This document shows positions 6,051-10,718 of a stretch of 10,718 nt of DNA, piece by piece. Location: contig JBCCZC010000184.1 of assembly GCA_039188505.1 (NCBI GenBank), positions 1-10,718 of the forward strand, in the 5' to 3' direction. Under the pieces are notes generated by a model, which searched no databases, was not told where the DNA came from, and saw only the letters and a list, made by a program, of their open reading frames with translations. The translations under genes were made by a program, and so were the position numbers. Source of the DNA: JBCCZC01 sp039188505 (GTDB lineage: Bacteria; Pseudomonadota; Gammaproteobacteria; Xanthomonadales; SZUA-38). Within the stretch, counting starts at the first letter, position 1. Each line of letters begins with the position of its first letter.

Positions 6051-8945
6051 TCAGCGCTCGAAGCCGTTTCCGAAGATGAACTCCTGGCTCGAGGCCCCGA
6101 GGACGATGCCGCCGCTCACGCCCTGAGCCTCGGCCCTGGGGGCGCCGACGATGACCGTGCCCGTATCGATGCTGACCGCGCGCCCGAGTTCGTCCCCGGC
6201 GGCGCCGCCATCGCTGACGAGTCGGTCGCCAAGGGCCCAGTTCGACGCGCCATCTCGGCGCGTGTAGACATAGGCCGCCCCGGAGCCTGCCGCCGCACCG
6301 TCTTCGCCGATCGCCCCGATGGCGATGGCGCCGGCCTGAACGCTCACGGAGGTGCCGAACAGGCCGCCGGCGCGACCCAGCGGCTCCTCGGTTTGCGGGT
6401 CGATCGGCACCAGCTCCGCGCGCTGCACGAGGGTGTCGCCGTCGATCGCGAAGACGAAGGCGCTCCCGGCTTCCTGGGCGACCGTGTCGGCGCCGGGCGC
6501 GCCCACGACCATCGAAACGCCGTCGAGCGCGAGTGATGCGCCGAAGGCGTCGCCGTCAGCCGTGCCCGTAGCCTCCATCGGTGCGGAGAATAGGTTCTGA
6601 CCCAGCCGCTCGAAGACGGCGGCCGCGCCGGTGGACAGGCCAGACGTCTGCTTGTTGGGTATGCCCGCGGCAACGGTGGGGCCGCTTACCGCCACCGCAG
6701 TGCCGAAGCCATCGCCTGACGCGCCCGCGGGGTCGGTGAGGACGCCCACCTGGGTCGCGTTGCCACCGTCGATCTCGAAAACGACGGCCGCACCGCTGTC
6801 TGTGCCGCTGACCTCGCCAGCGCCGTCCGCGGATTCCTTCTGGCCGCTCGGAGCCCCGACAACCATGAGGTTGCCGCTGATGGCGACACTCGTGCCGAAG
6901 CCCGAGCTGGTCGCGTTGGCGAGGTTGCTGGCCACGAGCTGGCGAAGCTGATCGGCGCCGCCGCTGCCGGCCTGGAACAGGTAGGCGGATTGCTTGAGTG
7001 ACCCACTTCCCTTGGCTTGAGACGCGCTGCCGGTCGCGCCGACGACGAGGAGACCGCCGTCGATGGCGACTGCGCTGCCGAAGCGGTCGCCCGGAGCCGC
7101 GTCGTCCGCGAAGACCTTCTCGATGAATTCAAAACCACTTGCCGAGCGCTCGAAGAGCTGGACCGCGCCCGCGTCCTCGCCGGCTTCATCGTCGCCCGGG
7201 ACACCGATGGCCAACAGGCTCCCGTCTACGGCAACCGCTTCGCCGAGCTCGTCGAGGGCAACCGGAGTACCGTCCTGCAGCACCGGTACCCGTGCAAGCA
7301 CGAAATCGATGCCCTGGACCGGGCTCCCGGCGGGGACGGTGATCGAGCGGCCCGTCGTCGGGTCGCAGTCCGCCACGCAGGGTCGGTCGTCGAAGAGTTC
7401 GTTCACGAGCGAGAACTGCCCGGCGCGCGTCGTGAGTACCGTGTAGTCACCCGGCACCAGACCCTGGATCGCATAGCTGCCCGATCCGTCGGCGAATTCC
7501 TGGCCGGCAGCCATGCCGTTCTCGTCAAAGGCCACCACCAGCACGCTCGCGAGCGGGGCGCCCTCGACCGACTCGACGGTGCCGAAGATGCCGCCACCGG
7601 TGGTCAGCGCGAAGTCGACGCCCGTGACCACCTGTCCGAGCGCCACGATGACAGGAGCCCCGTCGGTCAGGCCGCACGGCTGGCACTGGATGTCGTCCCA
7701 GGTTTCGTTGATTAGATTGAAACCGGGGCCGGAGAAGGTGAGCACCCGGTAGGTGCCAGGCGTCAGGCCGCGGATCGAATAGTTGCCGACGGCGTCCGTT
7801 TCCGAGGCGTAGCTGCTGTCATCGTCGAGGTTGTCGGCAACGACGAGGAAGCCCGGGACCGCGGCGCCGCCGTCCTCCCGGGTGACGCGCCCCTCGATCC
7901 GGGCCCCGGACCCGAGCTCGAAGTTGATATCGCTGCGCGGGGCGTCGATCTCGAGCACGGGCGCCTCCTCGAAGGCGATCGCGGCCCGCGGGACGTCGTC
8001 AAAGTACTCGTCGATGAGGCCCTGGTCGGCAGAATCCGTGTAGACCAGGTAACGCCCGGCGTCCACCTGGAACGCGTAGCGTCCGTCCGCATCGGTCACG
8101 GCCTTGCCCGCGACCGTGGTGTTCAGCTCGTCGAACTCCGAGATGTCGCGGTCGATGATCTCGAGTCGAACGCCTGCGAGCGGGCGACCCGCGCCGTCGG
8201 TGACCCGCCCGCTCACCGGAAACGGCGCCGTTTCGAGCACGAAGTCAATGTCGGCGGCGACCGCGCCAGCCGTCACGATCACGTCGTCGCCATCGCCGAA
8301 GAGGCAGGGGCAGCGGACATTATCGTAGACCTCCGGCTGGAGACCGTCGGCGTTGATGACGTCCTCGTTGTGCAGCTGGGGCAAACCGATGACGTAGTTG
8401 CCCGAAGGGAGCCCCGAGATGGTGTAGAAGCCGTCGGCGTCGGTGAAGGCGATAGGTCCGCCGGTCAGCGTGCCGTTCTGGTTCCTGGGATAGGAGGCGA
8501 CGACCATGTTGGCGACCGCCGTGCCATCGTCGGCGCGGGTGACGCGGCCGGAGATTTCACCGCCGTTATCCAGGGTGAAATCGATGCCGGTCACGTCGTC
8601 GCTGGCGCCGACGACGATGGGCGTGCCGACGGTGAGCTCACAGCCGAAGGGACAGATGATGTTCTCCCATACCTCCCCGATGAGATTGAATTCACTCGGG
8701 TCGAACAGGCGCACGACGTAGGCGTCGCTGGCGGGCAGATCGTCGAAGCGATAGCTGCCGTCGGCCGGCTCCGAGACGACGGTGGCGAGTTCTTCCTCGC
8801 CCAGGTTGAGGTCGTAGAGGATGACCAGGAGAGAGAGCGGTGCTCCGTTGTCCGCGCGGGTGACGTGGCCAGAGATCGAGCCGGCCGATGCCAGTGCGGA
8901 GCCCAGCAACAGCAGCAGGGCAAGCGTGGGGCGAGCAAGTCTCAT
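6051..8945 (-). CDS. Secreted CarboxypepD/Cna-B-like repeat and seven-bladed FG-GAP propeller protein
   Basis: This 964-residue protein starts with a Sec signal (MRLARPTLALLLLLGSALASA). Five CarboxypepD-regulatory/Cna-B-like units follow, at about residues 23-125, 131-237, 245-345, 350-447 and 452-550. Each opens with 'sGxVTxadxG' (third to fifth degenerate) and closes with 'GIDFxL'. Residues 560-950 contain seven FG-GAP-type units (PF14312 style) of the form 'FGxsVAixGxxxvVGAP...GaaxVFe', enough for a closed seven-bladed beta-propeller. The last residues are IFGNGFER, sharing FxNGFE with the DUF1501 protein. I see exactly eight cysteines, four close pairs, all in the Cna-B-like repeats. No catalytic residues are evident; a surface-exposed or released binding/adhesive role is inferred. 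The start at 8945 is chosen over longer in-frame extensions because AAGGAGA lies 8 bases upstream and the signal peptide follows at once. It lies 97 bases downstream of rsgA on the same strand. Confidence 0.9.
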   Translation of the reverse strand: MRLARPTLALLLLLGSALASAGSISGHVTRADNGAPLSLLVILYDLNLGEEELATVVSEPADGSYRFDDLPASDAYVVRLFDPSEFNLIGEVWENIICPFGCELTVGTPIVVGASDDVTGIDFTLDNGGEISGRVTRADDGTAVANMVVASYPRNQNGTLTGGPIAFTDADGFYTISGLPSGNYVIGLPQLHNEDVINADGLQPEVYDNVRCPCLFGDGDDVIVTAGAVAADIDFVLETAPFPVSGRVTDGAGRPLAGVRLEIIDRDISEFDELNTTVAGKAVTDADGRYAFQVDAGRYLVYTDSADQGLIDEYFDDVPRAAIAFEEAPVLEIDAPRSDINFELGSGARIEGRVTREDGGAAVPGFLVVADNLDDDSSYASETDAVGNYSIRGLTPGTYRVLTFSGPGFNLINETWDDIQCQPCGLTDGAPVIVALGQVVTGVDFALTTGGGIFGTVESVEGAPLASVLVVAFDENGMAAGQEFADGSGSYAIQGLVPGDYTVLTTRAGQFSLVNELFDDRPCVADCDPTTGRSITVPAGSPVQGIDFVLARVPVLQDGTPVALDELGEAVAVDGSLLAIGVPGDDEAGEDAGAVQLFERSASGFEFIEKVFADDAAPGDRFGSAVAIDGGLLVVGATGSASQAKGSGSLKQSAYLFQAGSGGADQLRQLVASNLANATSSGFGTSVAISGNLMVVGAPSGQKESADGAGEVSGTDSGAAVVFEIDGGNATQVGVLTDPAGASGDGFGTAVAVSGPTVAAGIPNKQTSGLSTGAAAVFERLGQNLFSAPMEATGTADGDAFGASLALDGVSMVVGAPGADTVAQEAGSAFVFAIDGDTLVQRAELVPIDPQTEEPLGRAGGLFGTSVSVQAGAIAIGAIGEDGAAAGSGAAYVYTRRDGASNWALGDRLVSDGGAAGDELGRAVSIDTGTVIVGAPRAEAQGVSGGIVLGASSQEFIFGNGFER
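6054..6083 (-). other. C-terminal FxNGFE tail of the propeller protein
   Basis: The final residues EFIFGNGFER come directly after the last propeller blade and a Gly/Ser-rich linker. The motif N-G-F-E is encoded by AACGGCTTCGAG (complement of 6057-6068), the same 12 bases as in the DUF1501 gene. Only one residue follows the motif before the stop codon. Confidence 0.55.
6096..7268 (-). repeat. Seven FG-GAP-like propeller repeats (coding)
   Basis: Units begin near residues 568, 622, 683, 747, 801, 863 and 920 of the 964-residue protein. Each has a 'GxsVAidGxxxvvGAP' core followed about 15-20 residues later by 'GaaxVFe'. Acidic Asp/Gly-rich turns between them resemble the calcium-binding loops of integrin-type propellers. 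The last blade is shorter and ends GGIVLG. Confidence 0.8.
7296..8879 (-). repeat. Five CarboxypepD/Cna-B-like repeats with cysteine pairs (coding)
   Basis: Five units of about 100 residues cover residues 23-550. Four carry a close cysteine pair at the same place, after an acidic aromatic 'E.(W/Y/F)(D/E)' segment: C98/C102, C212/C214, C421/C424 and C523/C527. The third unit lacks the pair (EYFDDVPRAAIAFEE). Each unit ends in a strand of the form (G/D)(I/V)(D/N)F.L. The pairs could form disulfides or hold metal in the oxidising periplasm or outside the cell. Confidence 0.75.
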
Positions 8946-8953
8946 GAACCGAA

Positions 8954-8960
8954 TCTCCTT
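8954..8960 (-). promoter_or_regulatory. Ribosome binding site fixing the large repeat protein's start
   Basis: On the minus strand AAGGAGA lies 8 bases before the ATG at 8945, a near-perfect anti-16S match. It excludes the longer frame that would start at 9182 inside rsgA. Confidence 0.8.
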
Positions 8961-9042
8961 GAAGCGCGAGAGTGCAGCGGATTGAGCAGGCCTCGAGAGT
9001 GCCCAAGCCACCCCCGCAATGCAACGCGGCACGGAAGCGTTC

Positions 9043-9933
9043 TCAGCCCGCCTGGACGATCCGCACGTAGGACGCGTAGCGCTCTGGATCCACGGTGCCG
9101 CATTCGACGGCGTCCTTGATCGCGCACCCGGGTTCGGATAGGTGGGCGCAGTTCGCAAAGCGGCAGTCCTGGATGAGCTCACGGAACTCGCGGAAGCCCG
9201 CGGCGATCTCGTGGGGCGTCATCGACCAGATGCCGTACTCCCAGACCCCGGGCGAATCCATGATGCGTCCGCCGCCCGGCGCGTCGTAGAGTGTGGTCCG
9301 CGTCGTCGTATGGCGCCCCTTGCCGGTGCTCTTCGACAGGTCCTGGGTCGCCAGCGTCCGGTCCGGTAGCAGCTCATCGATCAGCGACGACTTTCCGACG
9401 CCGCTCTGGCCGACGAGGATGTGTGTGCCTTCGGCAATCAAATCCCGCAGGGGATCGATGCCGCCCTCGCGCTTGGCGCAGGTCCGGATGAAGCGGTAAC
9501 CAAGACTCGCATAGCGCGCCTCCAAGGCGTCGAAGCTGGCGGAGTCGTCGGCTTCGATGCGGTCGGTCTTGTTCAGGCAGACGGCGGCGTCGATGCCCTC
9601 GGATTCGCAGGCGACGAGATAGCGATTGACCAGGTCGCGGGTGGGTGCCGGGGCTGGCGCGATCACGACGATGACCCGGTCGACGTTGGCCGCGATGATC
9701 TGCCGCCGGCCCTGGCGATCGGCCCTCGGGAACTCGTTGTCGCGCGCTTCGATGGCGATAATGACCGGGGTGTCGATCGCCTCGTCGATCGAGACGCGAT
9801 CACCGCACACCGGTTGCCCGGCCTTCCGCAGCAGCTTGGCCTCCGCCCGTGAGCCGTCCGCGCGCTCCACCAGGCAGGTACGCCCGAACCGGGCGAGGAC
9901 GTTGGCGTGGGCGCTCTGAGTCTCGGTCGACAT
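9043..9933 (-). CDS. rsgA: Ribosome small-subunit-dependent GTPase A
   Basis: RsgA (YjeQ/EngC) is a circularly permuted GTPase that checks late 30S subunit maturation in the cytoplasm. The 296-residue protein shows an N-terminal OB-fold region (about 8-70). The GTPase motifs come in the permuted order G4 NKTD (121-124), G1 GQSGVGKSS (175-183), G2 around the Thr cluster (209-213) and G3 DSPG (226-229). The C-terminal zinc motif is complete: C257, C262, H264 and C270 in the spacing C-x4-C-x-H-x5-C. It is shorter than the roughly 350-residue E. coli protein, mainly for lack of an N-terminal basic extension. The start at 9933 (MSTETQ) is preferred over the upstream ATG at 10026, which would overlap the orn ribosome and promoter region, though its own ribosome site is weak. 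It is divergent from orn, as in many Gammaproteobacteria. Confidence 0.96.
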   Translation of the reverse strand: MSTETQSAHANVLARFGRTCLVERADGSRAEAKLLRKAGQPVCGDRVSIDEAIDTPVIIAIEARDNEFPRADRQGRRQIIAANVDRVIVVIAPAPAPTRDLVNRYLVACESEGIDAAVCLNKTDRIEADDSASFDALEARYASLGYRFIRTCAKREGGIDPLRDLIAEGTHILVGQSGVGKSSLIDELLPDRTLATQDLSKSTGKGRHTTTRTTLYDAPGGGRIMDSPGVWEYGIWSMTPHEIAAGFREFRELIQDCRFANCAHLSEPGCAIKDAVECGTVDPERYASYVRIVQAG

Positions 9934-10028
9934 CGCGCGCACCGTAACCCACGGCGAGTTTCGTTGAAAGCGCTCCCTGGCCCCGTTCGCACGTGTAGAA
10001 TTGCAGTATCGCAAAGGAGACTGCACCC
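9934..10028. promoter_or_regulatory. rsgA/orn divergent promoter region
   Basis: These 95 bases must contain starts of transcription for both genes. TAGAAT at 9996-10001 is a plausible -10 hexamer for orn, preceded directly by TG. No good -35 is found at 17 bases; TTGAAA at 9964-9969 is too far away (26 bases). No rsgA promoter is clear. Confidence 0.35.
10014..10020 (+). promoter_or_regulatory. Ribosome binding site of orn
   Basis: AAGGAGA lies 8 bases before the ATG at 10029, confirming that start. Confidence 0.75.
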
Positions 10029-10589
10029 ATGGCGCGTCATCCCGAGAACCTGATCTGGATCGACCTGGAGATGACCGGTCTCGATCCGGAGCAGGATCGC
10101 ATCATCGAAATCGCCACGGTCGTCACGGACAAGCAACTCAACGAGATCGCTGCCGGTCCGGTGCTGGCCATTCAGCAACCCGAGGACATCATGGCGGCGA
10201 TGGACGAGTGGAATACACGCACGCACTCGGGATCGGGCCTCTGGGACCGCGTGCGCGTCAGCGAGATCGACGAGGGCGCCGCCGAGGCGCAGACGATCGA
10301 ATTCCTCGGCCAGTACGTGCCCCCGAGGGCCTCGCCCATGTGCGGGAACAGCATCTGCCAGGACCGCCGGTTCCTGGCGCGGTGGATGCCCGAGCTGGAG
10401 TCGTTCTTCCATTACCGCCAGATCGACGTCACGACCGTCAAGGAGCTGGCCCGCCGCTGGCGCCCCGACATCATCGAAGGCGTCCAGAAGGATTCCCGCC
10501 ACCTGGCTCTCGATGACATCCGCGATTCGATTGCGGAGCTCAACTACTACCGACGGTTCATGGGTCAACTTGGGGGCAACAGCTCTTAG
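10029..10589 (+). CDS. orn: Oligoribonuclease
   Basis: Orn is the 3'-to-5' exoribonuclease that finishes RNA decay and pGpG breakdown by hydrolysing the shortest RNAs (mainly dinucleotides) in the cytoplasm. The 186-residue protein is full length. It has all residues of the DEDDh active site at the same numbers as the E. coli enzyme: D12 and E14 in IDLEMTG, D112 in SICQDRRF, H158 and D163 in RHLALDDIRDS. Tyr129 in FFHYR, which contributes to substrate binding in the dimer, is also present. The start is fixed by AAGGAGA 8 bases upstream. It is transcribed away from rsgA and followed immediately by a palindrome that includes the last base of its stop codon. Nothing is unusual in the protein. 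Confidence 0.97.
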   Translation: MARHPENLIWIDLEMTGLDPEQDRIIEIATVVTDKQLNEIAAGPVLAIQQPEDIMAAMDEWNTRTHSGSGLWDRVRVSEIDEGAAEAQTIEFLGQYVPPRASPMCGNSICQDRRFLARWMPELESFFHYRQIDVTTVKELARRWRPDIIEGVQKDSRHLALDDIRDSIAELNYYRRFMGQLGGNSS

Positions 10590-10604
10590 CGGCGCATGCG
10601 CCGC
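10589..10604. repeat. 16-base perfect palindrome at the orn stop codon
   Basis: GCGGCGCATGCGCCGC is its own reverse complement and begins on the last base of the orn stop codon. It shares the 12-base core GGCGCATGCGCC with the longer palindrome at 10651-10668. As RNA it would fold into a 6-bp stem with a CATG loop. It may be a terminator/stabiliser of orn mRNA or part of a REP-like family. Confidence 0.6.
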
Positions 10605-10618
10605 TGCCGATTCGCGCC

Positions 10619-10632
10619 CGGCGGCTGCGCCG
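10619..10632. repeat. Small GC-rich hairpin between the two palindromes
   Basis: CGGCG (10619-10623) pairs with CGCCG (10628-10632) around a GCTG loop. It is weak alone but sits between two stronger palindromes. Confidence 0.35.
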
Positions 10633-10636
10633 ATGG

Positions 10637-10678
10637 GTGAAACCGGAATAGCCGGCGCATGCGCCGGCCCGGTTTCAC
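10637..10678. repeat. Compound hairpin: 18-base palindrome inside a 10-bp inverted repeat
   Basis: GTGAAACCGG (10637-10646) pairs with CCGGTTTCAC (10669-10678). Inside, after a one-sided AATA bulge, lies the perfect palindrome GCCGGCGCATGCGCCGGC (10651-10668). The whole would fold into a long bulged hairpin with a CATG loop. It could terminate orn or a convergent gene beyond the window, or be a REP/BIME-type element. No T-run follows. Confidence 0.6.
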
Positions 10679-10718
10679 GCCCCGAGCCTACGTGCGAGGG
10701 GCAGGATTTCCCGCATGC

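Noticed and set aside
5797..6126. 109-codon plus-strand frame between the Hcp-like and propeller genes
   Set aside because: Overlaps the 5' end of one gene and the 3' end of the other, is Arg/Pro-rich, and has no ribosome site.
7296..8879. CRISPR array or DNA-level tandem repeat
   Set aside because: The repetition is at protein level in one frame with diverged DNA, not short identical repeats with unique spacers.
8370..9119. 249-codon plus-strand frame opposite the large repeat protein
   Set aside because: Mirror of the repeat-encoding frame; no start signal and no family resemblance.
9663..10568. 301-codon minus-strand frame antisense to orn and overlapping rsgA
   Set aside because: Both orn and rsgA are certain, so this is a shadow.

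Overview
The window looks like chromosomal DNA of a high-GC Gammaproteobacterium. The divergent rsgA/orn pair at the right end is a classic gammaproteobacterial arrangement. The RsgA and Orn proteins are canonical. The extracytoplasmic proteins (Tat-exported DUF1800/DUF1501 pair, FG-GAP/CarboxypepD-like surface protein, FxNGFE C-terminal tail) recall the Wenzhouxiangella/Xanthomonadales-Chromatiales area. That lineage placement is inference from gene content only.

Layout, left to right. 1-283 has no recognisable gene. It holds a base-poor-in-GC stretch (about 47% GC over the first 120 bases, by hand count) with a strong imperfect hairpin, then a GC-rich terminator-like hairpin for the next gene. 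284-1105 (-) encodes a COG4798-type methyltransferase-like protein with a possible signal peptide. A 437-bp divergent gap (1106-1542) separates it from a two-gene operon: a DUF1800 protein (1543-3480) and a DUF1501 protein (3493-4821), both with twin-arginine signals. A small SpoIIAA/STAS-like protein follows (4994-5356, +). It converges on a short secreted protein resembling the T6SS tube protein Hcp (5364-5879, -). Next, on the minus strand, is a 964-residue secreted protein (6051-8945) with five CarboxypepD/Cna-B-like repeats and a predicted seven-bladed FG-GAP propeller. It lies downstream of rsgA (9043-9933, -). orn (10029-10589, +) is divergent from rsgA, and the window closes with three GC-rich hairpins/palindromes.

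The genes fall into two groups. rsgA and orn are housekeeping (30S subunit maturation; degradation of short RNAs). Most of the rest (methyltransferase-like, DUF1800, DUF1501, Hcp-like, repeat/propeller protein) is predicted to leave the cytoplasm, so this is an envelope/secretome-rich segment. The most interesting signal is that two unrelated exported proteins, DUF1501 and the propeller protein, end in the same short tail, F-x-N-G-F-E, within a few residues of the stop. This could be an undescribed C-terminal sorting or processing signal. The secreted orphan Hcp-like protein and the cysteine-paired repeats of the large surface protein are also worth attention. I saw no CRISPR array, tRNA, rRNA, transposase or integrase.
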